Shown here: positions 1 through 10,002 of the stretch, one piece after another | Numbering within the stretch: position 1 is the stretch's first letter | Layout of the letters: each line of letters starts with the position of its first letter | DNA from: Watersipora subatra | Lineage: Eukaryota; Bryozoa; Gymnolaemata; Cheilostomatida; Watersiporidae | Direction: 5' to 3' | Assembly: GCF_963576615.1 (NCBI RefSeq) | Contig: NC_088708.1 | Span: 7,936,001-8,000,000 of the forward strand | Length of the DNA: 64,000 bases | Translations under genes and position numbers: made by a program | The notes under the pieces: generated by a model | What the model was told of the DNA's origin: nothing | The model's database searches: none | Seen by the model: only the letters and a program-made list of their open reading frames with translations

Positions 1-782
1 AAGATTCATGCAGACTAGAACAAGGAAAACAAAGACTGATTAACATAGACAACATTATGCATAATGAAAGTCAGTGTTAAGAAATCTAATAATGATAGTA
101 AAATTTGAAAGACAAAGGCAGCATAAAGAATTATCAAAAGTGATGGTCCAAGTCAACTCAAACAACTCAACAAAAAACAATGAATGGACAACAACTTTTG
201 AGGCAAAGAGGATTCTAGAAAGGAATCGTGGCGATAGCTGAAGAATGGGGAGCTCATAAAGACAAACTGCGAGTCTAATCATAATGGCACAAAACTAGGT
301 GCTAAGAACTAACAGCAGAAAGACCAGAAAATTGCCAACTACCAGCATAGAGACATGTCAATTAAACCAACTGAAGATGAGACAGTAATCCATTTGATGT
401 GCAAATGACACGCACAAACATACAGAATACAAACACAAGCAAGTTAAACTAGCCCAAGGAATACACCAAAGTTTATGTGAGAAATATCAACTACCACGCA
501 TAGAGAAATGGTATTATTAGTGCGATGAGGAAACAGTTATGGCGAACAGCAAGGTAAAACTGATTTGGGGCTTTAATATACAGACAGATAAAATGATAGA
601 AACAAGTAAACCGGATTTTGTATTAGAGAGAGGCAAATAAAGACTAAAGACCCAAGAAGGGTGAAGAGAGAGAATGAAATGATGGAAAAGTGCAGAAAAT
701 CACAGAAAACTAGAATTTGATACCAGATGGTCGTGAAATGTGAAAGCAAACATTGTACTAATAGTTATTATTAAAGCACTTA
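1..782. other. non-coding flank, nothing recognised
   Basis: AT- and purine-rich sequence. The longest open frames (about 75 codons on the minus strand near 55-282) show no recognisable motif. I see no esterase exon here, which matters because gene D lacks its exons 4-10. Confidence 0.5.
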
Positions 783-850
783 GAGCTGTAATAGCTATAA
801 TAGCTATAATAGCAATCTAGCTAATAGCTATTAGCTATTATAGTTATTAT
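783..850. repeat. TAATAGC-type simple repeat
   Basis: Short AT-rich tandem runs of variants of TAATAGC, with local inverted symmetry (CTAATAGC and GCTATTAG). It directly precedes the foldback element at 857. Confidence 0.6.
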
Positions 851-856
851 TATCTA

Positions 857-973
857 AAGCTTGGTTCACATTGGTTCCTGTTTAAAAGAAAAAGAAACAG
901 ACGGAAATTTTTGAAAAAACCAAAAATTTCCGTCTGTATCATATTTTGTTATGTGTGAATGTGAACCAAGCTT
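857..973. mobile_element. small foldback element (MITE-like), about 117 bp
   Basis: Perfect 16-bp terminal inverted repeats (857-872 and 958-973, beginning AAGCTTGGTTCACATT) enclose a second perfect 16-bp inverted repeat (897-912 and 922-937, containing CAGACGGAAA). There is no coding capacity. The nested hairpins and small size suit a non-autonomous DNA transposon. I saw no clear target duplication. Confidence 0.6.
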
Positions 974-1408
974 CATAGATACTTGTTCTAGTTAGCTGAG
1001 GTTGGAGCTACACATTTTTGCGACAAAGAATGGCACTATTGGAAACTAAAAGAATCACCAAAAAGTCTTTGAGTAATAGACTAATAGAGACCAGGTTGAA
1101 TAATATTCTTCATCTAGTAGCTAAAGTATGTAGTCATTACATCAGTTCTGCCTGTCTTGTGTTAACATTAATAAAATAGCAATAATAGAAATGCTTTTAA
1201 CTAGCCAAAGTCAAAGGAAGGTACCTCTGAGAAAAGAAATGTACATATTTGTGTGCTAAGTCCTGAACCAAGACAAAAATCCATGCAAAATAGGAAGACT
1301 GCAGGCTGGAAGAGACGACTTAACTGTAACTGTCTCAACGAGTCAAATTAGACAATTGATAAAAACAATTTCTAGAAATGTCTATGAATGCTTTCCTTAA
1401 AAAGGTCC

Positions 1409-1728
1409 TGTAGTATTATATATACATGTAGAATTACATTATACTGTAAAGCGCCACATAAGTCACTTTTACTAGAATGGCTGTTTATAGCACATAGGTC
1501 ATGTGTACTCTTACTAACTGCATACGTGACAGATGGCACCATATTACACTGACCAATTAGATACTGTTTTACTGCCTGCTTGGGCAAGAGGGCAGTTGTC
1601 TGCTAACAGTCCTTGGATGTAGTTGGCTCATAGTTTTGCTGTGCTGTGTTGGTTACACATACAAATACAGTTGCACCGTGATAGAGAAACGAGGTTCTCA
1701 TGTTATCACAAACACAGGGAATATTACA
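1409..1728 (+). repeat. 5' LTR of the Ty3/gypsy element
   Basis: 320 bp, TGTAGT...TTACA. It matches 6026-6351 except for about three substitutions and a 6-bp indel near 1460. A 70-codon open frame antisense to it also occurs in the 3' LTR and is simply repeated LTR sequence. Confidence 0.95.
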
Positions 1729-1729
1729 A

Positions 1730-1742
1730 TGGCGACGAGGAT
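1730..1742 (+). other. tRNA primer-binding site
   Basis: TGGCGACGAGGAT begins two bases after the 5' LTR. The leading TGG is complementary to a tRNA CCA end, as expected for minus-strand priming. I did not assign the tRNA species. Confidence 0.75.
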
Positions 1743-1858
1743 GAACCAAGCTGTTCTTCATCATTGAACAGTTAAGTATACATATATTTCATCACTTTTG
1801 TTCTACTGTTGGCTAGTTGCTGTGTGTACTGCTACCACTTTTGGGTTATTTTGGTAAT

Positions 1859-2275
1859 ATGGATATATGTGGGACTATACATTTCAATCTGGATGGCGAG
1901 GCAAGCCTTGTGTCAGCTAATTGGGCGCAGTGGGTTGAAGAGCTCGAAGCTTTTTCAGACTCGAAGGGTATTTTCAATTTGGATGGTGATGATAATAAAA
2001 ACATGCGAGCACAGAGAAAGGCGCTGTTGTTGTATCACGCTGGTCCTAGGGTACGTGAAATCTATAAAACATTGACTCAAACTGATAGGGATGCATACAC
2101 TGAATTTGTAACTGGGCTAACAGAGCATTTTAAGGTTGAACCAAATGTCACTTTCCAGCGACATCTGTTCCGCAAGAACGTCCAAAGTGAAGGGGAAAGC
2201 GTCTCACAGTATTGTGCTAAATTAAGGAAAGCGAGGAAGGATTGCGGTTACCATAGCCTTGATGAACAAATTTGA
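1859..2275 (+). CDS. gag: gag N-terminal part (capsid), ended by in-frame TGA
   Basis: Encodes the N-terminal part of the Ty3/gypsy capsid precursor, which assembles the retrotransposon particle. I chose ATG 1859 (MDICGTIHFNLDG) rather than the upstream 1817 ATG because residues from there look like gag and the 14 before it are hydrophobic leader-like sequence. Later features include RAQRKALLLYHAG and a FQRHLFRKNVQ segment typical of retrotransposon gag. The frame stops at TGA 2273-2275, in the middle of the capsid, and continues in exactly the same frame to 6013. The stop therefore splits gag itself. It does not sit at a gag/pol boundary, so a nonsense mutation is more likely than programmed readthrough. 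Confidence 0.8.
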   Translation: MDICGTIHFNLDGEASLVSANWAQWVEELEAFSDSKGIFNLDGDDNKNMRAQRKALLLYHAGPRVREIYKTLTQTDRDAYTEFVTGLTEHFKVEPNVTFQRHLFRKNVQSEGESVSQYCAKLRKARKDCGYHSLDEQI

Positions 2276-5200
2276 GATCAAGTTGTAGAGACATGCATTT
2301 CAGAACAACTTCGGCGTAAATTACTAGAGAAGGGAAATGAATTAACGCTCGCTAACCTGCTTACAATTTTGGCTACACACGAAGCTGTAGAAAACAGAGC
2401 CAGGGAAAAGGGGTCCAGGGGTATAAATAGGACCAGTTTTGCTAACTCCGACGGTGGCAGTGTACACAGCACTAACGTTAGATGCTGTAGGGCTTGTTCA
2501 GGAGATGCAACTGGTAATGATGTAGCTGAACTTGCAAGTAATAGAAGTAAGTCTGGTGAAGGATCTTTTTGTGGAAAGTGTGGCACCAGTCACAAGCCTA
2601 AAGAATGTCCAGCATTTGAAAAACAATGTTACAAGTGCAAGGGAAGACATCATTTTAAATCGATGTGCAGGTTTAAAGCTAGGCAAGTAAATACTGTGTC
2701 GGTAGGTGAACAAGACGGTGTGGTTCAAAATAGTAGTGAAACGGCCCCAGACTCTGAAGTTTCATTTGCTTTTCATAATGGTACCACTCACAAAATTGGG
2801 TTACAGAGAGCAACTTTGAAAGTGGGTGGTGTAGACACACAATTCATTATTGACACTGGTTCGGATTGTAACATGGTGGGGAAAAGTACCTGTGAACGGA
2901 TGAAAGCGCATCCTATTAGGGTGGCCAGACAGGAAAAAGGTGGTCCTAATATTTATGCATACACATCGCGGTCACCCATGAAGATTTTAGGCCAGTTTTG
3001 GGCAGAGGTTCGAATACATGATCAGATATTAAATGATGTGCGATTTGTTGTCATAGCAAGCAATGCAGAACCTCTCCTTGGTATTGAAACTGTACAGGCA
3101 CTAAATCTTGTAAAATTTACAAATCTGGCATCCGGTGATTACAGTGTGAGGTTTCCCAAACTCTTCTCAGGCTCAATAGGCAAAGCTGATCACGAAATTA
3201 AGTTGTCCATTAGAGAGGATATTGTGCCAATAGCTCAGTCATATCGTAGAATCCCATTTGCCATGATGAAAAAGTTGGAAAAGCATTTAGGTGAGCTTGT
3301 AGCATCCGACATTATTGAAAAAGTAGATGGCTCTAATAGCTGGGTTAGCCCCTTGGTAATCGTCCCTAAAGCGAATGATAAAATAAGGCTGTGCATAGAC
3401 ATGCGAAGAGCAAATACTGCTATCATCAGACATCACTACCCAGTGCCTACGGTGGATGAGTTGTTGAGGGATATGAATGGGGCCCAGTTTTTCTCAAAAT
3501 TAGATTTGAGGCTAGGCTTTCACCAGTTTGTATTGAGCTCAGAATCCCGAAACATAACAACATTCAACACTCATGTAGGGTTATATAGATACAAGAGACT
3601 GATGTTTGGTATAAACGCGGCTCCTGAAATTTATCAGCGCGAGGTTTCAAATATTATCCAGGGGATCACGAGTGTAGCAAACTTGGCTGATGACATAGCT
3701 GTGGTTGGAAAGACACAAGCTGAGCATGACCAAAGGTTGCTTGAGGTTCTTACGCGCCTGGAGGCAGCAGGTATGACCTTCAATAGGGAGAGGTGTGTGT
3801 TTAGTGCTCATAGCATAGAGTTTTTGGGACACCGTATATCATCTGAGGGCGTAGATCCAGGAGCTAGTAAAGTCAAAGCCATATCAGAAGCTACTGTACC
3901 ACAGACAGTGAGAGAGCTAAAAAGCTTTCTGGGACTTGTTGGTTACTGTTCAAAGTTCATTCCTTTCTTCTCAAACAAAACTGAGCCTCTACGGAGGTTG
4001 ACAATGAAGAAAATACCCCGCGCGCCCATATGGCTGAACAGTAGTGAGTTGGAGGCCTTCAATAGTCTCAAGAAAGACTTGGCTGATTACAAAACTCTGG
4101 CCTACTTCGATATTAACAAAGAAACAATACTGTACACAGATGCTAGCCCATTTGGGATGGGAGCAATACTACTACAATATCACGGAGACATACCACGAGT
4201 GATATGTTATGTCAGCAGAGCCTTAACAGATGTAGAGACACAATACATGCAAACAGGGCGAGAAGCCTTGGCCATAGTCTGGGCCTGTGAGAGGTTGCAC
4301 CATTATCTTTTCGGAGTTCAGTTCACCTTATATACAGACCACAAGCCTTTAGAGGTGATCTATGGCAGTAAAATCAAACGGACATCCTTAAGAATTGAGA
4401 GATGGGTGCTCAGGCTACAGTGTTATGACTTTAAGATTGTGTATGTAAAAGGTGCTAGCAACATTGTGGATTCGTTGTCGAGGCTAATCCGAGTTGCCAA
4501 AAGACCGTCCGAGCTGGAACAACCTAGTGCTACACTTGAAAATATCGAGTTATACGTCAGGTCCACAGAGTTGAACTCAATCACAGCCATAACTGCCAGG
4601 AAGGTTGAGAGAGCAAGTTACGTGGACTCCGAGTTTAGCCATGCCCGTGATGCACTTACAACCAACAATTTTGCTAAGATACCGACAGAGGTGCCGCGCA
4701 TATACCAAACAATCAAAGATGAATTGTGTGTTGTGGGAAAATTATTGCTCAGGGGAAATAGGATAGTAATACCACTAGGGTTGAGAGAGGATATGCTAAG
4801 ACTAGGGCATGAAGGCCACCTAGGCATAACAGGTACCAAGAGAAATTTGAGATGCAGGGTTTGGTGGCCAAGTATGGATGCCGACATAGAAAGATATGTT
4901 AGGCATTGCCAAGGGTGTCAGTTGACAGGTCTAGCCACCTGTAGAGACCCAATAAGGGTGACTGATTTGCCTGATGGGCCGTGGGAAAAGTTAGCCTGTG
5001 ATCTGCTAGGGCCACTTCCAAATGGAGACCACATTCTAGTGCTGGTGGACTACCACAGCCGCTGGTATGAAATCAAATTCTTGAAAACAACAACATGCAG
5101 CAAGGTTATAGAGATGCTTAAAGACAGCTTTGACACTTTTGGCCTTCCAGTTTATCTAAAAACAGACAATGGATCCCAGTTTAAAGCGCTGGAGTTTAAA

Positions 5201-6013
5201 CAGTTCTTGGAATCGATAGGTGTGCATCACCATTCGGTAATTCCGAGGTGGCCAGAGGCAAATGGGGAGGTAAAGAGGCAGAACCGGTCAATAATGAAGC
5301 ATGTCAGAATTGCCCATGCAGAAGGCTTGGACTATAAATCTGAGCTAAGAAAATATTTAGTCTCATATAGAAACACTCCCCATAGCATAACAGGCAAATC
5401 ACCTGCAGAAATGCTGTTTGGCCGTAAAGTTAGAACTAAATTGCCCCAGATCCAAGATGTACATAATGATGAAATTGAGTGCCGTGATCATGATAGCGAG
5501 CTCAAGCACAGCATGGTGGAAACCAAGAATAGGGGACGACAACCCCACACCACTAAAGTAGGGGACATGGTTTTGCTTCGGAGAGAAAATCCCAACAAAA
5601 TTGAAACCACTTTCCATCACCACCCATTTAAGGTTCTTGAAGTGAGTGGACCAATGCTAGTTCTAGAGTCTGGGGAGAGCAGGATATTTCGTAGAAATAT
5701 TAGTCATACTAGACCATATCTGCTGCCCTTTCATGCTGTTGTAGGTGCAGAGAATCCTGATGAAATGCCACATGTCAATAAAAGGAGGGTTCCAGAGGCA
5801 GTTGCTGATCCCCCACCTATAAGTGTACCTGTAATGACTACCGTTGAACATAGTGAGACCCCAGAGCCCGTGATGCTACCAGAACAGACTGGTATAAACG
5901 ATGACCCGGTTTCAGAAAACACTGCTAGGAGATCTAACAGAGAATGCCGGCCCCCGCCTTACCTACAAGACTATACGTACTACATAATGGGGCACCCTCT
6001 GAACAAACAATGA
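2276..6013 (+). CDS. pol: gag C-terminus plus pol polyprotein
   Basis: Same frame as the gag segment upstream; no ATG is required, since it would be made by fusion. Counting residues from 2369: two zinc knuckles (CX2CX3HX4C near residue 70, then CX2CX4HX4C), aspartic protease with DTGS at about 162, reverse transcriptase with SKLDLRLGF and LADD at about 441 (the usual YADD-type catalytic box with Leu first), RNase H beginning LYTDASPFG, an integrase His/Cys zinc domain, and the integrase core with TDNGSQF at about 933 and PEANGEV for the catalytic Glu. The tail is not a chromodomain. All catalytic residues I looked for are present, so apart from the upstream TGA the frame looks functional. 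Confidence 0.93.
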   Translation, partial: DQVVETCISEQLRRKLLEKGNELTLANLLTILATHEAVENRAREKGSRGINRTSFANSDGGSVHSTNVRCCRACSGDATGNDVAELASNRSKSGEGSFCGKCGTSHKPKECPAFEKQCYKCKGRHHFKSMCRFKARQVNTVSVGEQDGVVQNSSETAPDSEVSFAFHNGTTHKIGLQRATLKVGGVDTQFIIDTGSDCNMVGKSTCERMKAHPIRVARQEKGGPNIYAYTSRSPMKILGQFWAEVRIHDQILNDVRFVVIASNAEPLLGIETVQALNLVKFTNLASGDYSVRFPKLFSGSIGKADHEIKLSIREDIVPIAQSYRRIPFAMMKKLEKHLGELVASDIIEKVDGSNSWVSPLVIVPKANDKIRLCIDMRRANTAIIRHHYPVPTVDELLRDMNGAQFFSKLDLRLGFHQFVLSSESRNITTFNTHVGLYRYKRLMFGINAAPEIYQREVSNIIQGITSVANLADDIAVVGKTQAEHDQRLLEVLTRLEAAGMTFNRERCVFSAHSIEFLGHRISSEGVDPGASKVKAISEATVPQTVRELKSFLGLVGYCSKFIPFFSNKTEPLRRLTMKKIPRAPIWLNSSELEAFNSLKKDLADYKTLAYFDINKETILYTDASPFGMGAILLQYHGDIPRVICYVSRALTDVETQYMQTGREALAIVWACERLHHYLFGVQFTLYTDHKPLEVIYGSKIKRTSLRIERWVLRLQCYDFKIVYVKGASNIVDSLSRLIRVAKRPSELEQPSATLENIELYVRSTELNSITAITARKVERASYVDSEFSHARDALTTNNFAKIPTEVPRIYQTIKDELCVVGKLLLRGNRIVIPLGLREDMLRLGHEGHLGITGTKRNLRCRVWWPSMDADIERYVRHCQGCQLTGLATCRDPIRVTDLPDGPWEKLACDLLGPLPNGDHILVLVDYHSRWYEIKFLKTTTCSKVIEMLKDSFDTFGLPVYLKTDNGSQFKALEFKQFLESIGVHHHSVIPRWPEANGEVKRQNRSIMKHVRIAHAEGLDYKSELRKYLVSYRNTPHSITGKSPAEMLFGRKVRTKLPQIQDVHNDEIECRDHDSELKHSMVETKNRGRQPHTTKVGDMVLLRRENPNKIETTFHHHPFKVLEVSGPMLVLESGESRIFRRNISHTRPYLLPFHAVVGAENPDEMPHVNKRRVPEAVADPPPISVPVMTTVEHSETPEPVMLPEQTGINDDPVSENTARRSNRECRPPPYLQDYTYYIMGHPLNKQ

Positions 6014-6015
6014 CT

Positions 6016-6025
6016 AAACGGGAGA
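6016..6025 (+). other. polypurine tract
   Basis: AAACGGGAGA lies immediately before the 3' LTR. This is the expected plus-strand primer position. Confidence 0.75.
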
Positions 6026-6351
6026 TGTAGTATTATATATACATGTAGAATTACATTATACTGTAAAGCGCCACATAAGACATGTGCACTTTTACTAGAA
6101 TGGCTGTTTATAGCACATAGGTCATGTGTACTCTTACTAACTGCATACGTGACAGATGGCACCATATTACACTGACCAATTAGATACTGCTTTACTGCCT
6201 GCTTGGGCAAGAGGGCAGTTGTCTGCTAACAGTCCTTGGATGTAGTTGGCTTATAGTTTTGCTGTGCTGTGTTGGTTACACATACAAATACAGTTGCACC
6301 GTGATAAAGAAACGAGGTTCTCATGTTATCACAAACACAGGGAATATTACA
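6026..6351 (+). repeat. 3' LTR of the Ty3/gypsy element
   Basis: 326 bp, TGTAGT...TTACA, followed by the target duplication GGTCC. Confidence 0.95.
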
Positions 6352-6356
6352 GGTCC

Positions 6357-6960
6357 TATGAATGCTTTCCTTGAAAAGGTCCTTAAGTCTAGACTGAACT
6401 CTGGAATGTGGTTTAAAGTAACAGACGCATGGGCTATTTTTATATTTAGGTATGGAGGCAAAATATTAGACTGGGCTGGACAGAAAATGGAAAAACTGGA
6501 AAGAAGAACAAGTAAAATGCTTCATGTTTATGACATGCTACAGCCAAAAGCAGAAGTATACACATCTAGTAGTTTTTATGTTAGTTGATTAGACCAATGG
6601 TATAATGAAATATGAAGAGTGAGTGTCACACAGTGTGAGAGAGTACATCAAGTCTAATGACAGTTGGATATGTGGTGGCCGTAGCACACAGACATTATCG
6701 GCTACATTTTAAAACTTATATTTCATTTTAGTGATCTTCGGTAGTAGTAGTTGTCATTTATGCATATCTATATTTAGCCACTTATTATATCATATTCTTT
6801 GTTTATTAAATAACATCTTATCACAACTTATGTAATCGGCATCACGAGATTGACCATGCTATTTTATGTAACACTTGTTGTTGTCGTAGGCCAATCATAT
6901 AAAGGGCTTGCACTCTTTCTGAGAATTTATGGTAGTCTTTGGCTGTGACTGTGCCTATTA
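6357..6960. other. intergenic, no gene recognised
   Basis: Opens with a 26-bp copy of the sequence on the other side of the retrotransposon (see findings). A 109-codon frame (6259-6588) starts inside the LTR and has no recognisable domain, so I do not call it a gene. Confidence 0.5.
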
Positions 6961-7432
6961 CAGACGGTTCCCAACCTACGAACGAGTTACGTTCCGAACG
7001 ATTGTTCGTAAGGTGAATTTGTTCGTAAAATGCTTCAGTGCTATATTTTGTATTATAATTTATGTTTAAGGCCTATATTAGTATATTGAAGGTTTATATA
7101 AGTATGTTAAAGGCTTGTATAAGTAACCTGTATTGGTTTGTACTGAAAAACATATTTAATAAAATGGAGATAATACTTTGGTGGACGCCGGGCCATGACA
7201 CTGCATTTTTTATTTATTGTATGTCTTGTCCTTTTTGTTATATTGTTGTTTTAATCGTTATGCTATCACTTATCGTTGTTGTCTTATTTTTTTGTATGTG
7301 TTGTCGGTTTATTATATCATTGTTTCACTCGTTATGCTATTGTTATATCTGATATACCGTCATAACACTATCACTTATTGTCACTTATATTGTTGTCATA
7401 CCAACGACGCGCTAGCCTTCCTAGTTATTCCT

Positions 7433-7735
7433 TGTTAGCCGGTGTTCTTACCGTTTGCAGTTAGCCGGAACGATAGATATAGTAAACCCGTACACACAAG
7501 TTACGGGTTTACTTGTTCACGCCATAGATATAGTAAACCCTTAGGGTTTACTATATCTATGGCCGGAACGGTTGATATTATTGTATGTACATAGTATATA
7601 AAGGAGTGCGCTCATTTAGTTGAGCAGAGCAGATAGCCGTACGCTCCTCGGCTAGTGAAATTTCCTTCGCTAATTAAAAGCTGAATGAAACTACACGCAC
7701 TCTCTTCTCTTTATTTATTAGTCTAGATCGTGCCA
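7433..7735 (+). other. possible solo LTR or promoter-like insert
   Basis: Inside the TIR element. Begins TGTTAGCC, contains a TATATAAAGG box near 7598, and ends in CTTCTCTTTATTTATTA-type sequence, the order expected of an LTR (U3, TATA, R/U5). I found no matching partner and no clear target duplication, so this is only a suggestion. Confidence 0.25.
7521..7563. repeat. perfect 20-bp palindrome
   Basis: Arms 7521-7540 and 7544-7563 are perfect inverted copies (GCCATAGATATAGTAAACCC) around a TTA loop. A related hairpin (AAACCCGTA...TACGGGTTT) lies just upstream. Confidence 0.9.
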
Positions 7736-8586
7736 AGTAAATACCGGCAAATCCCTTTACAATACGTACAGTAAAAATAAAAAAGTTATTTGCGTACTGG
7801 AGATACGTTCACGCACCTATGCACTGCAACGAACTGGGCAGAGAAAGGTGGATGCTGGGTGGTGCTTCTGAGTAGTGCCTACGCGCAGGCCTGTTCGTAT
7901 GTACCGTTGTTCGTAACTCAAATGTTCGTAAGTAGGGAACCAACCGTCTGTGTATGCAAATACGTATATACTAAAAGCACTCTACTTTTGTGCGGTATTA
8001 TTTCTGAGCCTGAGAACAGGGAAATTAGCTAGTGTGCAATGACAGACCGAGCAGTGACTTTTACAGATACCTCAGTCAGTGAAACAGTACTTATAAGACC
8101 TTAGAAGTGATAGAAGAACAGACTAGAGTAGCGCAAGTACACGAATGGAAAAAAAGCAGCACATGGGCAACACTTAGTACAAACAGCTAGATAGCTTTCA
8201 GACCTAGCAAGCTGTCAAGATTATGAAACATGAACACAACAGTCAATATTGATTATCCTAGAGGAGGAAGTAATCTTGAAGACAATGTTGTTGTGACCGT
8301 AGGACCTCGGAAAGGTTTCAATCTCAAAAAATTTACCGGTTTTGCTAAAAGGACGTAAACTGCATTGACAATAATTTTCAAAGCATTATGCAGCTGTGTT
8401 AATAGAGTTACAACAATTTCACTAAAACACGGGTTAGTACTCGGAATTTGCCTTATCATCCGCAAGTTCCTAAAACTCTAAAACACTCAGTGAGATACTA
8501 TCAGGTTCAGCCTTTGGATATATTCACAAGTAATAGCTGCTAAACTTTTGGTTCATAATGGCAAATCAGCTAGCTAGTAGGTGTAC

Positions 8587-9537
8587 CTGGTCCATCATAT
8601 AAGAAACCAAGAGCGCCGAGTCTGTAGTTTATGGTAACAACTATGACATCACCATGTTTGGCCAGACTGGCACCAAGGTAAATGTCTTTGGATCCATATA
8701 GATATCCTCCTCCGTAAATAAACATCATAACTGGTTTCTTTTTGGTTGGATCAACACCGCCGGGGACTGTTATATCCATGAAAAGACAATCCTCATCACC
8801 CATCAACTCACCAGCTATAAAATGAGAGCGAGTTTTACAGTAAACTAGTGCATGAGAGCCTATAGAGTTTACAAGAGTTGTACGTAGATCATAGTTTATC
8901 GGTTATTTTACTGATTAAATTCACTGATTACACATTCAATTTTAAAGAATGGAGAGAATGTGGTCTCAATAGTTTAACTTGGTTGAGGTGATTAAAGAGG
9001 CTTTAACCAGAATCCTCTAAGATGCTTGTTTTAGATCGGAGTCTACTAGTGTTCAGGCTAAAGAATGAGAAAAGCCACTGCCAGCAATCTGGTGTGTGGA
9101 TACTGCGGAGTCATACCAACTACTTACGTTTAACAAAACTGAATTGAACACAGAAGTTGCTTGCAGAGACAGCATCAATAGTTCCACTCCATGACTCTGG
9201 AGGGCTGGGTTTCTGGAACCTTCTTGAACCGGTTGGGGAAGCAGCATATCTCACACCTGCATAATCAGAATAAACTAATAAACTAATATTACCATTGGCA
9301 TTAATTTACCAGTTTATTAGCCTAAGGTCTAATGAACTGGTAAATCATAAAAGCAACAAATAACTTTATAGAAAGGGAGTGTAGTTGTTACTTACCAAGA
9401 AACAAGTCTATAGTCTGACCATCATAGTCAAAACTTTTACCACGGAGTTGTCCCCCATGTTGAAGTGTAACCAGAGGATCAGCAGTAGTAAAACTAGAGA
9501 AAAGCAGATAGGAGAGAGCAAGGTAAATGACCTTCAT
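8587..9537 (-). pseudogene. gene D: truncated type-B carboxylesterase, exons 1-3 only
   Basis: Exons 9537-9396, 9256-9128 and 8814-8587 (142, 129 and 228 bp) have the same lengths and phases as genes A-C. They encode a signal peptide (MKVIYLALSYLLFSSFTTA), the VRYAASPTG segment, and the oxyanion-loop exon ending GFLYDGPG. Exons 4-10, including the nucleophile Ser and catalytic-region His, are absent from the remaining 8.6 kb. Reading through the exon 3 donor gives only GTPTS and a stop, a product of about 171 residues without a catalytic centre. The HGGGY motif reads YGGGY, as in vertebrate cholinesterases. Exons and intron 2 are closely similar to gene C. Most likely a truncated duplicate; an intron 3 over 8.5 kb leading out of the window is the alternative (it is 139-384 bp in the paralogues). 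Confidence 0.85.
9306..9347. repeat. inverted repeat in gene D intron 1
   Basis: TTTACCAGTTTATTA and its near-complement TAATGAACTGGTAAA (14 of 15 pairs) face each other across about 12 bases. Confidence 0.6.
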
Positions 9538-9638
9538 CTTAAGGCTGATAATCTTCAGCTAGTAAACTTTCAAACATAAAGCTATGACGGACGATGACAG
9601 GCTATGTGAGTTTATTGATAAGCTGACCCAAAGGTCTG

Positions 9639-9646
9639 TTTATATA
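9639..9646 (-). promoter_or_regulatory. TATA box of gene D
   Basis: TATATAAA on the minus strand, about 105 bases upstream of the gene D ATG. If used, transcription would start about 75 bases before the ATG. Gene D thus appears to keep a promoter. Confidence 0.5.
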
Positions 9647-9949
9647 ACATGATAAAGCATAATCTCACCTACCAAAGGTACAATATTCTCACTATAAATA
9701 TGGGCCCTTAACTTCAATGAGGCTGGCTTAGTTTAAGAGTGATAAAATTACGGAAACTGTAATTCCTCTCATGAGCTCCATACCTGTACATAGTAACAGG
9801 CTGAGTAAAAAAACTGTATGACTAGTTAGATATCACTGCATTGCCTTTTGCATTGTCCTTCTGCTTTACTTGGTATATTACATACAGCAAACTGAATTTG
9901 AAGGTCGATCGAAGATTCCTTTCTCATAAAGAGATTTGTCAATCTGAAG

Positions 9950-10001
9950 CACCTACTGCCTAGGTATAGCTAATCCTCCTCTCTGTATCATTAGGAACAT
10001 A
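9950..10001 (-). pseudogene. relic of an esterase exon 6
   Basis: About 50 bp closely match the 3' end of exon 6 of genes A-C, including its donor region and the segment coding NDTERGI (plus-strand landmark CCTCTCTGTATCATTAGGA). The rest of the exon is gone; a P-like transposon end abuts it at about 10003. It is a remnant of another gene copy or a misplaced piece of a duplication. Confidence 0.75.
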
Positions 10002-10002
10002 C

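Larger units (their letters stand above)
1404..6356 (+). mobile_element. Ty3/gypsy LTR retrotransposon, nearly intact
   Basis: Complete element with a 5-bp target duplication GGTCC (1404-1408 and 6352-6356), LTRs of 320 and 326 bp beginning TGTAGT and ending TTACA, a primer-binding site just after the 5' LTR, one long gag-pol frame, and a purine-rich tract before the 3' LTR. The domain order protease, reverse transcriptase, RNase H, integrase is that of Ty3/gypsy, not copia. No envelope-like frame follows pol. The two LTRs differ by about three substitutions and one 6-bp indel, so the insertion is recent. The gag-pol frame has a single in-frame TGA, so this copy is probably non-autonomous now. 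Confidence 0.95.
6961..7950. mobile_element. DNA transposon with imperfect TIRs, non-autonomous
   Basis: The ends are inverted copies: CAGACGGTT at 6961 and its complement ending at 7950, followed on both sides by related ACGAAC-rich sequence (ACCTACGAACGAG on the left; GTTCGTAAGTAGGGAACC on the right). The imperfect TIR is roughly 60 bp. No transposase is present. A convincing target duplication was not found, so the superfamily is open. It contains a perfect palindrome (7521-7563) and a promoter-like stretch near 7600. Confidence 0.6.

Noticed and set aside
1372-1587. Minus-strand 71-codon frame repeated near 5980-6210
   Set aside because: Lies in both LTRs; the repetition is explained by LTR identity.
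2273-2275. Programmed stop-codon readthrough between gag and pol
   Set aside because: The stop is upstream of the zinc knuckles, inside the capsid region, so it does not separate gag from pol; a mutation is simpler.
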